Below, piece after piece: positions 1-11,001 of a stretch of 46,353 nucleotides of DNA. The stretch lies in NCBI RefSeq assembly GCF_005497185.1, contig NZ_RJTN01000029.1:1-46353 (forward strand). The letters are read 5' to 3'. Positions within the stretch are counted from its first letter, which is position 1; each line of letters opens with the position of its first letter. Under the pieces are notes generated by a model that was not told where the DNA came from, ran no database searches, and worked only from the letters and a program-made list of their open reading frames with translations. The position numbers and the translations under genes are program-made. The stretch comes from Pectobacterium polonicum. Its GTDB lineage: Bacteria > Pseudomonadota > Gammaproteobacteria > Enterobacterales > Enterobacteriaceae.

Positions 1-470
1 ACGTCACCGGAGTCTCCGAGTCATGGATGCCTTGGATGGTCGTGCTGTTCGGCATCGGTTCAATTGTTGGCATGATCGGAGGAGGGAGAATAGCGGATAG
101 AATGAAATTCAAGGGTATTGGTCTCATTCTTCTGTGGTCGATTGTAGTGTCGTTGATTTTCCCCTTTGCAGCAACGTCCCTGGAGGGTGTTGCTGTCGCA
201 ACCGTGGCGGTGGGCACGATGATGGCCATGCCTGTTGCGATGCAAGCGCATTTTATGAACATTGCTGGTGATGCTCAGGTGTTATCAGCCGCATCCAATC
301 AAGCTGCACTTAATGCCTCAAACGCACTTGGCCCTTGGTTGGGAGGAATGGCTATCAATGGAGGGCTTGGTTACAACTTCCTCGGCCCCATTGGGGCTGT
401 AACCTCGATACTAGGACTGATTCTCTGGCTCATCATCTTTCTGATGAGCAAGCGGACTGTTCCGGTCTAA
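1..470 (+). CDS. MFS transporter, C-terminal part (truncated by window edge)
   Basis: The reading frame is open to the left edge (frame starting at base 3), so only about the last 156 residues are visible. They hold hydrophobic membrane segments and the MFS loop motif GGGRIADR (G-x-x-x-D-R type) followed by a basic patch, then three to four further membrane segments. This arrangement is typical of the second half of a sugar-efflux or drug-efflux MFS permease of the AraJ/YdhP type. The substrate cannot be read from this part. An internal ATG at 27 is not the true start. The gene lies on the outer side of a degraded integrase/tRNA-Gly junction, so it may be island cargo (inference). Confidence 0.75.
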   Translation, partial: VTGVSESWMPWMVVLFGIGSIVGMIGGGRIADRMKFKGIGLILLWSIVVSLIFPFAATSLEGVAVATVAVGTMMAMPVAMQAHFMNIAGDAQVLSAASNQAALNASNALGPWLGGMAINGGLGYNFLGPIGAVTSILGLILWLIIFLMSKRTVPV

Positions 471-957
471 TACTTGTGGTCATTTTGGTAGGAGATGATC
501 CTACCGAGAGCCCCCGCAAGATATGACAAACCTTTGATGCTGCCTTCCAGCTCCGGGTGGCGCAGATGACCAAGTGCAAAGCCTGAACGTTGGTCTGGTT
601 TGCCACGACCATGGCCTGGTCGACAGCACTGCGCGCTGCTGGCTGGCCCAGTACGAGGCCGAATAATCAAGCCAATAGTTGTCTCCAGCCGGTTATGAGA
701 AAGCCACTACCTGACATCCCCTACTCCGGTGTCCACAGAAACTTGACCATAACAATAGGTCTTGCCTGTTGGCTTGGCGAACGGCCATGTCTGATAGTGC
801 CAAGTTCCAGCCCCTAACTTGAAGAATTAGGCTAGATCCTCGACCCATCACCCGCCCCAGAAAGAATACGGAACTCCACACACCCGTTTTTTATGGACTA
901 CAAAATAGACTAAAAAAGCGTGTATGTGGGCGGATTTCAGTAGCTTTCGCCGGAACG
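471..957. other. Degraded intergenic stretch with no intact gene
   Basis: Almost 490 bases separate the MFS gene from the tRNA terminator. Short open frames exist on both strands but none has a ribosome-binding site and recognisable protein together. The only recognisable coding trace is the integrase remnant at 755-803, listed separately. The stretch looks like eroded mobile-element DNA. Confidence 0.5.
755..803 (-). pseudogene. Remnant of P4-type tyrosine integrase, N-terminus
   Basis: Read on the minus strand from a TTG at 803, the sequence gives LALSDMAVRQA. After a frame change it continues AKPTGKTY. Together these match the N-terminus of P4-family integrases, whose usual form is M-A-L-S-D-x-x-V-R-x-A-K-P-T-G-K-x-Y. 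The frame break can be explained by loss of one 5-bp CCAAG unit from a short tandem repeat. Similarity ends after about 20 codons. The remnant points away from the tRNA-Gly 3' end about 220 bases off, which is the standard layout of an integrase next to its tRNA attachment site. It is short, so the identification is a strong suggestion only. Confidence 0.5.
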
Positions 958-983
958 AAAAAAGGACCCTAAGGTCCTTTTTT
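958..983 (-). terminator. Rho-independent terminator of the tRNA-Gly operon
   Basis: A perfect hairpin AAGGACC-CTAA-GGTCCTT is flanked by A and T runs, so it can end transcription on either strand. It sits about 45 bases past the 3' end of the downstream tRNA-Gly. Confidence 0.85.
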
Positions 984-1025
984 CAACGACTTGCAGATTT
1001 CAATAACAATCTACAGATCACAAAT

Positions 1026-1101
<76 letters not shown>

Positions 1102-1177
1102 ATATCGGACAGACAATAACAGGCGTTACGTCTGATTACTGCACACGGTTTGTATGGTGACAAACAGTGATAAAACT

Positions 1178-1253
<76 letters not shown>

Positions 1254-1317
1254 CCGGGAAATCTGCATACGATGTTGAAGTTCTTTAATTGAAATTCTTC
1301 ATCGGTATGGGGTGCGC

Positions 1318-1345
1318 ATTATACGAGAAATCCGTTTAACCGCAA
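1318..1345 (-). promoter_or_regulatory. Sigma-70 promoter of the tRNA-Gly operon
   Basis: On the minus strand there is a perfect -10 TATAAT (1318-1323) and a -35 TTGCGG (1340-1345) with a 16-bp spacer. A GCGC discriminator follows the -10, typical of stringently controlled stable-RNA promoters. The first tRNA starts about 65 bases downstream. Confidence 0.75.
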
Positions 1346-1446
1346 GCCCCCGAAAATGAAAAATCGTCTGACTGCTGATAAAAACGACATCATGGCGTAA
1401 ATATCAGCAGATCGTGGCACTGCTATGCCTTGCCGTCTCGCTTCAC

Positions 1447-1989
1447 CTACAGTTGCAGAAAATTTTCACGGTAATAGACCAGCTCTGCCAGCGATTCACG
1501 AATATCGTCCATCGCCTGATGCGAACCCTGCTTCTTAAAGCCCGTCAGGATTTCCGGCTTCCAGCGTCGTGCCAGCTCTTTGAGCGTGCTGACATCCAGA
1601 TAACGGTAGTGGAAGTAGGCTTCCAGCTCTGGCATATAGCGGAACAGGAAGCGGCGATCCTGACCAATACTATTGCCACAGATCGGCGATTTACCCGCAG
1701 GCACCCATTTTTGTAAAAATGCCAGCGTTTCCAGCTCGGCAGCACGTTCATCCGTGGTGCTGGCTTTAACGCGTTCGGTCAGTCCGCTGGCACCGTGCGT
1801 GCGCACGTTCCAGTCATCCATCAGTGCCAGTTGGCTATCCGGCTGGTGCACCGCCAGTACCGGTCCTTCGGCCAACACGTTCAGATTTGCATCCGTCACC
1901 AGCGTTGCGATCTCAATGATGCGATCGTGATCCGGGTTCAGGCCGGTCATCTCAAGATCGATCCAGATCAGGTTATTTTCATCTACCAT
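1447..1989 (-). CDS. orn: Oligoribonuclease
   Basis: This 180-aa protein is a 3'-to-5' exoribonuclease of the DEDDh family. It degrades the short (2-5 nt) RNA oligomers left by other RNases and the linear dinucleotides from c-di-GMP turnover. The first exonuclease motif is visible as D11-x-E13 in WIDLEMTGL. The third carries the catalytic His and Asp in [13 protein letters not shown] near the C-terminus. Length matches E. coli Orn (181 aa). It is divergent from rsgA, as in E. coli, with the two starts about 180 bases apart. It acts in the cytoplasm and is essential in E. coli. Confidence 0.97.
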   Translation of the reverse strand: MVDENNLIWIDLEMTGLNPDHDRIIEIATLVTDANLNVLAEGPVLAVHQPDSQLALMDDWNVRTHGASGLTERVKASTTDERAAELETLAFLQKWVPAGKSPICGNSIGQDRRFLFRYMPELEAYFHYRYLDVSTLKELARRWKPEILTGFKKQGSHQAMDDIRESLAELVYYRENFLQL

Positions 1990-2172
1990 CGTGGGAGTTC
2001 CTGTTGCATTGTGCCCTGTCGTCGATACAAGGATATCAGTATCAATCTCGATGCTGATACCGACAAAGTGGTATCAGTTAATTAAAATCAAATAGGGTGT
2101 ATTATAGTCCGTTCAAACGCGGCGAGCGACAACCCGCGGTCGCGAACGATAAATCGTCTTAAGTGAGGCTCA

Positions 2173-3222
2173 GTGAGCAAAAAGAAACTGTCGAAAGGTC
2201 AGCAGCGTCGGGTTAGCGCAAACCACCAGCGTCGCCTGAAAAAAACGGAAAGCAAAGTCGAATGGGAAGATAGCCAACTGGGCGATGCGCAGGAAGGTAT
2301 TATCATTAGCCGATTCGGTATGCACGCCGATGTGGAAGCCACCGATGGCGTGGTGCACCGCTGCAACATTCGTCGGACCATTTCATCGCTGGTCACGGGC
2401 GACCGGGTCGTCTGGCGTCCTGGTCATGAATCGCTCGCGGGCATCAGCGGGATCGTGGAAGCCGTTCACCCCCGTCATTCGGTTCTTACGCGCCCTGACT
2501 ATTATGATGGCATTAAACCGATCGCCGCCAATATCGATCAGATCGTGATCGTTTCAGCGATCTTGCCCGAACTGTCGCTGAATATTATCGATCGCTATCT
2601 GGTCGCCTGCGAAACGCTGGAGATCGAACCGCTGATCGTGCTGAACAAAATTGACCTGCTGGATGATAAATCCCGTCAATTTGTCGATGAACAGATGGAT
2701 ATTTACCGTGCGCTCAAGTACCGCGTGTTGATGGTTTCCAGCCATACCCAACAGGGTATTCCTGAACTGGAGCACGCGCTAACCGACCGCATCAGCATTT
2801 TCGCTGGGCAATCAGGCGTCGGGAAATCCAGCCTGCTTAACGCGCTGCTTGCGTTGGGTGAAGAACGCATTCTGGTGAATGAGGTTTCCGATAACTCAGG
2901 ATTGGGGCAACACACCACCACCGCCTCCCGACTTTACCACTTCCCGCATGGTGGCGACGTCATCGACTCACCGGGCGTGCGTGAATTTGGTTTGTGGCAT
3001 CTGGAGCCCGAACAGGTTACGCGTGGTTTCATTGAGCTACGTGAATACATCGGCTCATGCAAGTTCCGCGATTGTAAACATGAAAACGATCCGGGCTGCG
3101 CCATTAACGCCGCACGTGAGCGCGGAGATATTGCTACAGAGCGCTTTGATAACTATCACCGGATTCTCGAAAGCATGGCGCAAGTAAAAACGCGTAAAGG
3201 CTTTTCGGATACAGATAACTGA
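2173..3222 (+). CDS. rsgA: Small ribosomal subunit biogenesis GTPase RsgA
   Basis: This 349-aa protein is a circularly permuted GTPase that helps late 30S subunit maturation. An N-terminal basic tail ([11 protein letters not shown]) and OB fold come first. The GTPase motifs then run in permuted order: NKID (G4) near residue 160, the P-loop GQSGVGKSS near residue 215, and DSPG (G3) near 265. A C-terminal zinc site C-x5-C-x-H-x5-C lies at [14 protein letters not shown]. The start is GTG at 2173, supported by alignment with the E. coli N-terminus. It is divergent from orn and is followed after about 145 bases by psd. Confidence 0.96.
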   Translation: MSKKKLSKGQQRRVSANHQRRLKKTESKVEWEDSQLGDAQEGIIISRFGMHADVEATDGVVHRCNIRRTISSLVTGDRVVWRPGHESLAGISGIVEAVHPRHSVLTRPDYYDGIKPIAANIDQIVIVSAILPELSLNIIDRYLVACETLEIEPLIVLNKIDLLDDKSRQFVDEQMDIYRALKYRVLMVSSHTQQGIPELEHALTDRISIFAGQSGVGKSSLLNALLALGEERILVNEVSDNSGLGQHTTTASRLYHFPHGGDVIDSPGVREFGLWHLEPEQVTRGFIELREYIGSCKFRDCKHENDPGCAINAARERGDIATERFDNYHRILESMAQVKTRKGFSDTDN

Positions 3223-3366
3223 CATTTATCATGACCGTCGTTACAATGCGCCCCCTTTGAGGGCAAGTGAATCCGCTTGCTCTCTTTCTGGGTTACTGCC
3301 GGCAATACTAAGCGTGTTCCCCAGAAAGCTTGTTTTATGGCGCACTATTAACCCAAGAGGCTCACT

Positions 3367-4323
3367 GTGCTGGATAATATTAAAATCAAACTACAGTATT
3401 GGCTTCCCAAGATCTGGCTGACCCGCTTAGCGGGCTGGGGAGCAAATAAGCGTGCGGGAAAACTCACCAAGCTGGTGATCGATCTGTTTGTCCGTCAATA
3501 CAACGTCAACATGCAGGAAGCGCTGCAACCGGATACCGCTTCCTATCGCACGTTTAACGAATTTTTTGTTCGCCCTCTTCGTCCTGGCATTCGTCCTGTC
3601 GATCCCCATGCACACCGTCTGGTGCAACCGGCAGACGGCGTGCTATCGCAGTTTGGCCCGATTACCGACGGCAAGCTGATTCAGGCAAAACATCATGATT
3701 ACACGCTGGAAGCGCTGCTGGCTGGCAACTATGTGATGGCCGATCTGTTCCGCGACGGCCTGTTTGCCACCATTTATCTTTCGCCGCGTGATTATCACCG
3801 CCTCCACATGCCGTGCGACGGCGTGCTGCGCGAGATGATTTATGTTCCGGGTGACCTGTTCTCCGTCAATCTGTTGACGGCCGATAACGTGCCGAATCTG
3901 TTTGCGCGTAACGAACGCGTCATTTGCCTGTTTGATACTGAATTCGGCCCAGTGGCACAGATTCTGGTCGGTGCAACCATTGTCGGCAGCATCGAAACCG
4001 TGTGGTCAGGCGTGGTGACGCCACCGCGTGAAGGCATCATCAAGCGTTGGACTTACCCGCAGGCGGGTGAAGAAGGCGCAGTGGTGTTGGCGAAAGGCGA
4101 GGAAATGGGTCGCTTCAAGCTCGGTTCAACCGTGATTAACCTGTTTGCCGCAGGCAATAATCTCCAGTTTGCCGCACACCTGAATACCCTAAGTGTGACC
4201 CGTATGGGTGAACCGTTTGCCGAAGTCCGTCAGGATGAGCCAGCGCCCGTTGTCTTCCCGGAAGGCACCGAACTGGAAGAAAACGTCACCGTGCAGACGG
4301 GCCACAAACCCGACGCGCCGTAA
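3367..4323 (+). CDS. psd: Phosphatidylserine decarboxylase proenzyme
   Basis: This inner-membrane enzyme converts phosphatidylserine to phosphatidylethanolamine, the main phospholipid of enterobacteria. The proenzyme of 318 residues contains the self-cleavage motif LGST with Ser254, which becomes the pyruvoyl cofactor on the alpha chain. The start is GTG at 3367 after AAGAGG; the protein begins with an [12 protein letters not shown] segment like E. coli Psd. The C-terminal tail after the cleavage site is a little shorter than in E. coli. mscM follows after 54 bases, the same pair as in E. coli. Confidence 0.96.
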   Translation: MLDNIKIKLQYWLPKIWLTRLAGWGANKRAGKLTKLVIDLFVRQYNVNMQEALQPDTASYRTFNEFFVRPLRPGIRPVDPHAHRLVQPADGVLSQFGPITDGKLIQAKHHDYTLEALLAGNYVMADLFRDGLFATIYLSPRDYHRLHMPCDGVLREMIYVPGDLFSVNLLTADNVPNLFARNERVICLFDTEFGPVAQILVGATIVGSIETVWSGVVTPPREGIIKRWTYPQAGEEGAVVLAKGEEMGRFKLGSTVINLFAAGNNLQFAAHLNTLSVTRMGEPFAEVRQDEPAPVVFPEGTELEENVTVQTGHKPDAP

Positions 4324-4377
4324 ATAACGTCCGACTTTCGTCGCTTATAAGAGTGTTGTTTGTAAAAGGTAGCTAAC

Positions 4378-7300
4378 GTGCGTTTGATTCTGACTTTTCT
4401 TCTGGGATGTTTATTATCAACCGCCGCGTTGGCTGCCACTGCGCCCAATGAGGCGCAATTACGCCAGCAGCTACAGCAGGCGGAAGCCAACAAAGGTGCA
4501 GCCGATCAGGCGAAAGTCGTTGAGGAATACCAGGCTGCGCTGAATACCTTGCAGGATCGCAAAGAAGCGCAAGAACGCGCCACGCAGTATCAGCGCGTCA
4601 TTGATGATTTCCCCAAACTGGTTCAAGAGCTGCGTCGCCAGCTTAATGCCGAAGACGGCAAACCTTCATCGATTTCAGAAAATCTCTCCAGTAACGATCT
4701 CGAACAACAGTTGCTGCAAACCAGCAGCCAACTGTTGGAACAAGCCCGTCAGCTCCAGCAGGAGCAGGATCGACTGCGTGAAATCGGCGATTCACTGAGC
4801 CAGCTTCCACAACAGCAAACTGAAGCCAGCCGCATGCAAAGCGAGGCGGAACGCCGCATTCAGTCTCTCGGTACGCCCGCGACTCCACTGGGGCAAGCGC
4901 AGCTCACAGCACTTCAGGCCGAATCCGCCCTGCGCAAAAGCCGGGTAGACGAACTGGAACTGGCACAGCTGTCAGCCAGCAATCGTCAGGAGCTGTCCCG
5001 GTTACGCGTCGAGCTATATAAAAAGCGTCACGATAGACTGGATCTGCTGCAACAAGATTTACGCAGCCGACTCAACAACCTGCGCCAGCGTGAAGCCGAG
5101 CAGGCATTAGAACGCACCGAGCTTCTCGCAGAACAAAGTGGTGATTTACCCGCCGTCATCAGCAAGCAGCTACAGGTTAACCGCGAGCTCTCCGTTGCGC
5201 TGAATCAACAAGCGCAGCGGATGGATCTTATCGCCTCTCAGCAGCGTCAGGCTGCGACACACACGCTTCAGGTTCGTCAGGCGCTGAGCACCATTCGCGA
5301 ACAGGCACAGTGGCTCGGTGTTTCACCGATATTGGGAGAAACGTTACGCGCACAGATCGCCCGCCTGCCGGAAATGCCCAAGCCCCAGTTGCTGGATAGC
5401 GACATGGCGCAGCTACGTGTACAGCGGCTGCACTTTGAAGATCTGATCAACAAACCGCAAGATCTTGATAATGCCAAGCAAGATAACGGCGACCCACTGA
5501 CCAGCGCACAGCAGCGTATTCTGACCGATCAGATGCGTACCCAGCGCGACCTGCTGACGTCGCTGATCTCCGGCTGTGATTCACAGATATTGGAACTCAC
5601 CAAACTCAAAGTCGCCAATAACCAACTGGCGGATGCCTTGACCGAAACGCGAGAAGCGGCTCATCGCGATCTGTTTTGGGTCGCTGATGTTGAGTCTGTG
5701 ACGTTCGCCTATCCGCTCAAGCTGGTGCAGGATCTGACGCGGCTGCTGTCATTGGATACACTGACGCAGTTGGGTAGTGCGCTGGTCATGATGGTGACCA
5801 GTCAGGAAACCGTGCTGCCGCTGCTGGGCGCGCTGCTGCTGGTGGGCTTCAGCATCAGTTCCCGTCGTCACTATCATGCGTTTATGGAGCGTGCCAGCAG
5901 CCGCGTCGGCAAGGTCACGCTCGATCACTTTATGCTGACGCTACGTACCGTGTTCTGGTCTATCTTGACCGCTCTACCGCTGCCGGTGCTCTGGGCTGCA
6001 TTGGGTTACGGGCTGCAAAACGCCTGGCCTTACCCGATTGCCGTTGCCATCGGCGACAGCGTCACCGCCACAGTGCCGTTGATGTGGCTGGTGATGATCA
6101 GCGCCTCATTCTCGCATCCACAAGGGCTGTTCATTGTCCACTTCCGCTGGTCACCGGAGCGCGTAGCCAGAGCGATGCGCTATTACCGTCTCTCCATCGC
6201 CTTTATCGTGCCGCTGATTATGGCGCTGATTACTTTCGATAAACTCAACGATCGCGAGTTTTCCAGCACGCTGGGGCGGCTCTGCTTCATCCTGCTCTGT
6301 ATGGCGTTGAGTTTGGTCACCACGGGATTAAAACGCGCGGGTATTCCGTTGTATCTGGATAAAGAGGGGTCGGGGGAAAACTCCGTTAACCGGGCGATGT
6401 GGAACATCCTGATCGGTGTGCCGCTCGTTGCCGCCCTGGCCTCCTGCATCGGCTATCTGGCGACCGCACAGGCGCTGTTAGCGCGACTGGAAACCTCCGT
6501 CTCGATCTGGTTCTTCCTATTGGTGGTTTACCACATTATTCGCCGTTGGATGCTGATTCAGCGGCGCCGTATTGCTTTCGATCGTGCCAAACAGCGGCGC
6601 TCGGAGATTCTGGCACAGCGCGCCAAAGGCGAAGAAGATACTCAGCCTACCTCGTCCCATGAAAGCAGCTCGGAAGCGGTGGAAGAACCCGTCGTCGATC
6701 TGGACGCCATCAGCGCTAAATCCTTGCAGCTGGTGCGATCCATTCTGACGCTGATCGCACTGGTTTCCGTAATCGCCCTGTGGTCAGAAATTCATTCGGC
6801 CTTCGCGTTTCTGGAGAACATCAGCCTGTGGGATGTTTCCAGCACGGTTAAAGGCGTGGAGAGCGTGCAGGCGATTACGTTGGGATCGGTGCTCATCGCT
6901 ATTCTGATCTTCATTATTACCGCGCAGCTGGTGCGCAACCTGCCTGCCCTATTGGAGCTGGCGATCCTGCAACACCTGGATCTGTCGCCAGGCAGCGGCT
7001 ACGCCATTACCACCATCAGCAAATATATTCTGATGCTGATCGGCTGTCTGATGGGGTTCTCGCTTATCGGGATCGAATGGTCGAAACTGCAATGGCTGGT
7101 TGCCGCACTGGGGGTAGGACTCGGGTTCGGCTTGCAGGAGATCTTCGCTAACTTTATCTCCGGCCTGATCATCCTGTTTGAGAAACCGATTCGTATCGGC
7201 GATACGGTCACGATCCGCGATCTCACGGGTAGCGTCATGCGGATTAATACCCGTGCCACCACCATTTCTGACTGGGATCGCAAAGAGATCATCGTACCGA

Positions 7301-7701
7301 ACAAGGCGTTTATCACCGAGCAGTTTATCAACTGGTCGCTGTCGGATTCAGTCACGCGTGTCGTACTGACAGTGCCTGCGCCGGCACACGCGAATAGTCA
7401 GGAAGTCACAGAACTGCTGATGGATGCGGTGAAGCGTTGTTCGCTGATTCTGGATACGCCAGAGCCTGAAGCCTTCCTCGTCGATCTACAACAGGGAATT
7501 CAGATTTTCGAACTGCGCGTGTTCGCCGCCGAAATGGGGCACCGTATGCCACTACGACACGAACTGCATCAGTTGATTCTGGAGAACTACCGTAAGCACA
7601 ATCTGGAGCTTCCTTTCCCACCATTCCAGGTGAAAATGGACAATCTGTCACGCAGTGGGAAAACGCTAACGCCACGGCAGCGGACGCCGGGTAGCTTATA
7701 A
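4378..7701 (+). CDS. mscM: Miniconductance mechanosensitive channel MscM
   Basis: This 1107-aa inner-membrane channel of the MscS superfamily (YjeP in E. coli, same length) opens on membrane stretch to release solutes during osmotic downshock. It has a signal peptide (RLILTFLLGCLLSTAALAA), a long Gln/Glu/Leu-rich periplasmic coiled-coil region to about residue 430, several membrane helices, and the MscS core near residues 880-1080. The MscS signature is visible in GVGLGFGLQEIFANFISG and in FEKPIRIGDTV. The start is GTG at 4378. It lies 54 bases after psd and is probably co-transcribed with it. Confidence 0.95.
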   Translation: MRLILTFLLGCLLSTAALAATAPNEAQLRQQLQQAEANKGAADQAKVVEEYQAALNTLQDRKEAQERATQYQRVIDDFPKLVQELRRQLNAEDGKPSSISENLSSNDLEQQLLQTSSQLLEQARQLQQEQDRLREIGDSLSQLPQQQTEASRMQSEAERRIQSLGTPATPLGQAQLTALQAESALRKSRVDELELAQLSASNRQELSRLRVELYKKRHDRLDLLQQDLRSRLNNLRQREAEQALERTELLAEQSGDLPAVISKQLQVNRELSVALNQQAQRMDLIASQQRQAATHTLQVRQALSTIREQAQWLGVSPILGETLRAQIARLPEMPKPQLLDSDMAQLRVQRLHFEDLINKPQDLDNAKQDNGDPLTSAQQRILTDQMRTQRDLLTSLISGCDSQILELTKLKVANNQLADALTETREAAHRDLFWVADVESVTFAYPLKLVQDLTRLLSLDTLTQLGSALVMMVTSQETVLPLLGALLLVGFSISSRRHYHAFMERASSRVGKVTLDHFMLTLRTVFWSILTALPLPVLWAALGYGLQNAWPYPIAVAIGDSVTATVPLMWLVMISASFSHPQGLFIVHFRWSPERVARAMRYYRLSIAFIVPLIMALITFDKLNDREFSSTLGRLCFILLCMALSLVTTGLKRAGIPLYLDKEGSGENSVNRAMWNILIGVPLVAALASCIGYLATAQALLARLETSVSIWFFLLVVYHIIRRWMLIQRRRIAFDRAKQRRSEILAQRAKGEEDTQPTSSHESSSEAVEEPVVDLDAISAKSLQLVRSILTLIALVSVIALWSEIHSAFAFLENISLWDVSSTVKGVESVQAITLGSVLIAILIFIITAQLVRNLPALLELAILQHLDLSPGSGYAITTISKYILMLIGCLMGFSLIGIEWSKLQWLVAALGVGLGFGLQEIFANFISGLIILFEKPIRIGDTVTIRDLTGSVMRINTRATTISDWDRKEIIVPNKAFITEQFINWSLSDSVTRVVLTVPAPAHANSQEVTELLMDAVKRCSLILDTPEPEAFLVDLQQGIQIFELRVFAAEMGHRMPLRHELHQLILENYRKHNLELPFPPFQVKMDNLSRSGKTLTPRQRTPGSL

Positions 7702-7711
7702 GAAAGGAAAA

Positions 7712-7738
7712 CGGGCGGCTGCCAGATCTGGCACCGCC
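7712..7738 (-). terminator. Terminator between convergent mscM and epmA
   Basis: GGGCGG and CCGCCC enclose a palindromic TGCCAGATCTGGCA. On the minus strand the stem is followed by GTTTTCCTTTC, so it best serves epmA. It could also stop mscM transcription. Confidence 0.6.
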
Positions 7739-7752
7739 CTGCTACAAGTCTG

Positions 7753-8730
7753 CTATGCGCGCTCGACGGAGAACGCAATCACGTCACTCAGGCTTTCAGC
7801 CTTCAGTGTCAGCATGATCAAACGATCTACACCCAGCGCCACACCGGAACACTCTGGTAAACCATGTTTCAGCGCTGCCAGCAGGTTTTCATCCATCGGC
7901 TGTTGCGGCAAACCACGCGCGGCACGCTTGCGGTTATCCTGCTCGAAACGCTGACGCTGCTCATCGGCATCGGTTAATTCACGAAAGCCGTTCGCCAGCT
8001 CAATCCCTTTAAAATAGACTTCAAAACGCTCGGCGACGCGATGATCCTCCGAACTGATCTCGGCCAACGAGGCTTGCGTGGCTGGGAAATGGTAGACGAA
8101 CGCCGGTTTGTCACGCCCGATGTGCGGCTCAACGCCGAAAGTAAACAGCATCTGCACCAGCGAATCGCGATCGTCTTCGCGGCAGGCGATATCACCCAAC
8201 CCAAGTTTTTCTGCTGCTTCACGCAGCTGCGCTTTATCAACAGAGAGGGGATCAATCTCCAGATGGCGTAAAAATGCCTGCTGATAAGAGAGCATTTCTG
8301 CACTTTCACAGTCCAGCACCTGCTGCAACAGATCATCGACCTCATTCATCAGGCGATACATATCATAATGAGGGCGATACCATTCCAGCATGGTGAATTC
8401 AGGATTGTGGTGTCGGCCTGATTCTTCGTTGCGGAAACTGCGGCACAGTTGAAAGATCGGCCCGCTACCGGCAGCCAGCAGACGTTTCATGTGGTATTCC
8501 GGGCTGGTCATCAAATACAGCGTCATACCATCCGCCGCACCGGGGCCAACGAAACGGGTTTGGAATGGATATAAGAAAACATCCGTTACCGTAGCCTGGC
8601 TCATCGCTGGCGTTTCAACTTCGAGCACCCCACGATCGGTGAAGAAACGTCGGACAGCGGCAACTATCGACGCTCTTTTCAACAAATTAGCGACAGAAGC
8701 ACTAGGTTGCCAACTTGTCGTCTCGCTCAT
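7753..8730 (-). CDS. epmA: EF-P beta-lysylation enzyme (lysyl-tRNA synthetase paralogue)
   Basis: EpmA (PoxA/GenX/YjeA) activates (R)-beta-lysine and attaches it to Lys34 of elongation factor P. At 325 aa it corresponds to the class II catalytic core of lysyl-tRNA synthetase without the tRNA anticodon-binding domain. Class II motifs are visible: motif 2 in [19 protein letters not shown] and motif 3 in [11 protein letters not shown]. The frame is open upstream to 8775, but the ATG at 8730 ([12 protein letters not shown]) matches the E. coli start and is preferred. It is divergent from frdA as in E. coli. Its substrate gene efp and its partner epmB are about 6 kb away in this window. Confidence 0.95.
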   Translation of the reverse strand: MSETTSWQPSASVANLLKRASIVAAVRRFFTDRGVLEVETPAMSQATVTDVFLYPFQTRFVGPGAADGMTLYLMTSPEYHMKRLLAAGSGPIFQLCRSFRNEESGRHHNPEFTMLEWYRPHYDMYRLMNEVDDLLQQVLDCESAEMLSYQQAFLRHLEIDPLSVDKAQLREAAEKLGLGDIACREDDRDSLVQMLFTFGVEPHIGRDKPAFVYHFPATQASLAEISSEDHRVAERFEVYFKGIELANGFRELTDADEQRQRFEQDNRKRAARGLPQQPMDENLLAALKHGLPECSGVALGVDRLIMLTLKAESLSDVIAFSVERA

Positions 8731-9008
8731 GGTTCTTACTCCAAAGTCAAAATAGGGGATGCAGTCTACCCGCATCAGCCCAAATTTCCAGCAGAAAAAG
8801 TGCCACCGCGGGTTTTTAGCAATGCATATTCTTCCCTTCGGGAGGGGCGATGAAGGTAGCCACCGTAAATTATATCTAGTGAATCATTTTTCTATATCCC
8901 CTTCAAAAGGGTTATTAAAGAAATAAAAGCATTATTTCCCCGTAAATAAGCCTTTCGATCACGTTTTTATCAATAAATACGGAACGCGCTGAAAAAACCA
9001 CAAAATGC

Positions 9009-9057
9009 AGGATCACATCAAATTTCGTCTACCTATAATTCGGTATAATTATTCCCA
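9009..9057 (+). promoter_or_regulatory. Probable FNR-activated frd promoter
   Basis: AGGATCACATCAAA at 9009-9022 aligns position for position with the FNR site of the E. coli frd promoter. A perfect TATAAT lies at 9044-9049, which predicts a start near 9057. That puts the FNR site centre at -41.5, the class II activation position. A second TATAAT lies at 9034-9039. The remaining 8731-9204 region is AT-rich and holds no gene. The leader to frdA is about 148 nt. Anaerobic activation is inferred from the family. Confidence 0.55.
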
Positions 9058-9204
9058 CACAAAAATTATAGGTTTATCTATTCTTTATAGGTCTATCACA
9101 CAATTTTAAGCGGGTTTGATATTAAGCTCGGATATAAAGACAGAAATGAATAGATATTATTTTTTTATTTTAACTTAATTAACTTAAGTAACTGGAGGAA
9201 TGCA

Positions 9205-11001
9205 TTGCAAACCTTTAACGCTGATTTGGCCATTATCGGGGCCGGGGGTGCTGGCCTACGAGCAGCAATTGCTGCCGCAGAAGCCAATCCCCAACTGAAA
9301 ATAGCGCTGATCTCAAAAGTCTACCCAATGCGTAGCCATACCGTGGCAGCAGAAGGTGGGTCAGCTGCGGTGACTCAGGAACACGATAGCTTCGATTATC
9401 ACTTTAACGACACCGTATCCGGTGGCGACTGGCTGTGTGAACAGGACGTTGTTGAGCACTTCGTCAAACACTGCCCGGAAGAGATGATTCAACTGGAACA
9501 GTGGGGCTGCCCCTGGAGCCGTAAGCCGGATGGTTCTGTCAACGTTCGCCGCTTTGGCGGAATGAAGATTGAACGCACCTGGTTTGCCGCCGATAAAACC
9601 GGCTTCCACATGCTGCATACGCTGTTCCAAACCTCCCTTAAATATCCACAAATCCAACGTTTCGATGAGCACTTCGTCCTCGACGTTCTGGTCGACGACG
9701 GCCAGGCACGCGGCCTCGTAGCTATCAACATGATGGAAGGTTCGCTGATTCAGATCCGCGCTAACGCCGTGGTACTGGCGACAGGCGGCGCAGGTCGCGT
9801 GTACCGTTACAACACCAACGGCGGCATCGTCACCGGCGATGGCATGGGCATGGCGTTCCGCCACGGTGTCCCGCTACGTGATATGGAATTCGTGCAGTAT
9901 CACCCGACCGGTTTGCCCGGTTCCGGTATTCTGATGACCGAAGGCTGTCGTGGTGAAGGCGGTATCATGGTCAACAAAGACGGCTACCGTTATCTGCAAG
10001 ACTACGGCATGGGCCCGGAAACACCGCTCGGCCAGCCGAAAAACAAATACATGGAGCTGGGGCCGCGCGATAAAGTATCGCAGGCATTCTGGCACGAATG
10101 GCGCGCAGGCCGCACTGTCTCAACCCCGTTGGGCGATGTGGTTTACCTCGATCTGCGCCACCTCGGCGAGAAAAAACTCAAGGAGCGTCTGCCGTTCATC
10201 TGCGAACTGGCAAAAGCCTATGTTGGCGTCGATCCCGTGAAGGAACCGATTCCTATCCGTCCTACTGCGCACTATACGATGGGCGGCATTGAAACCGATC
10301 AGAACTGCGAAACCCGCATCAAAGGGCTGTTTGCCGTCGGCGAATGCTCTTCTGTTGGTCTGCACGGGGCGAACCGTCTAGGCTCCAACTCACTGGCCGA
10401 ACTGGTGGTCTTTGGTCGCGTCGCAGGTGAACATGCCGTACAACGTGCACAGGCGGCAGCACCAGCCAACGGTACAGTGCTGGACGCACAAACACGCGAC
10501 ATCGAACAGCGTCTACACGATCTGATGAATCAAGAAGGCACCGAAAGCTGGGCGAAAATCCGCGACGAAATGGGCATGTCGATGGAGGAAGGCTGTGGTA
10601 TTTACCGCACCACCGACCTGATGCAAAAAACTGTCGATAAGATGGCGGAGCTGAAAGAGCGCTTTAAACGCGTGAAAATCACTGACCGTTCCAGCGTGTT
10701 CAACACCGATCTGCTGTACACCGTTGAACTGGGCCACAGCCTGGATGTTGCGGAATGTATGGCGCACTCGGCAATCAACCGTAAAGAATCCCGTGGCGCG
10801 CACCAGCGTCTGGATGACGGATGTACCGAACGTGATGACGTCAACTTCCTGAAGCATACGCTGGCGTTCTATAACCCAGAAGGTGCACCTCGTTTGGAGT
10901 ACAGCGATGTGAAGATTACCAAACTGCCGCCAGCTAAACGCGTATACGGTGCAGAAGGTGATGCACAGGAAGGCAGCAAGAAGGAGCAGGCGAATGGCTG
11001 A
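9205..11001 (+). CDS. frdA: Fumarate reductase flavoprotein subunit
   Basis: FrdA carries covalently bound FAD and reduces fumarate to succinate as the terminal step of anaerobic fumarate respiration. Its 598 residues begin with the dinucleotide-binding [15 protein letters not shown]. His45 in [10 protein letters not shown] is the FAD attachment site. The fumarate site includes HPTGLPGSG and the catalytic Arg region of [10 protein letters not shown]. The start is a TTG at 9205, with GGAGG at 9194-9198. An ATG at 9200 is out of frame. The gene overlaps frdB by 8 bases. Confidence 0.97.
   Translation: MQTFNADLAIIGAGGAGLRAAIAAAEANPQLKIALISKVYPMRSHTVAAEGGSAAVTQEHDSFDYHFNDTVSGGDWLCEQDVVEHFVKHCPEEMIQLEQWGCPWSRKPDGSVNVRRFGGMKIERTWFAADKTGFHMLHTLFQTSLKYPQIQRFDEHFVLDVLVDDGQARGLVAINMMEGSLIQIRANAVVLATGGAGRVYRYNTNGGIVTGDGMGMAFRHGVPLRDMEFVQYHPTGLPGSGILMTEGCRGEGGIMVNKDGYRYLQDYGMGPETPLGQPKNKYMELGPRDKVSQAFWHEWRAGRTVSTPLGDVVYLDLRHLGEKKLKERLPFICELAKAYVGVDPVKEPIPIRPTAHYTMGGIETDQNCETRIKGLFAVGECSSVGLHGANRLGSNSLAELVVFGRVAGEHAVQRAQAAAPANGTVLDAQTRDIEQRLHDLMNQEGTESWAKIRDEMGMSMEEGCGIYRTTDLMQKTVDKMAELKERFKRVKITDRSSVFNTDLLYTVELGHSLDVAECMAHSAINRKESRGAHQRLDDGCTERDDVNFLKHTLAFYNPEGAPRLEYSDVKITKLPPAKRVYGAEGDAQEGSKKEQANG

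Noticed and set aside
467-670. Open frame on the minus strand next to the MFS gene
   Set aside because: No recognisable domain in any frame and no start signals; considered a possible regulator remnant but the sequence does not support a call.
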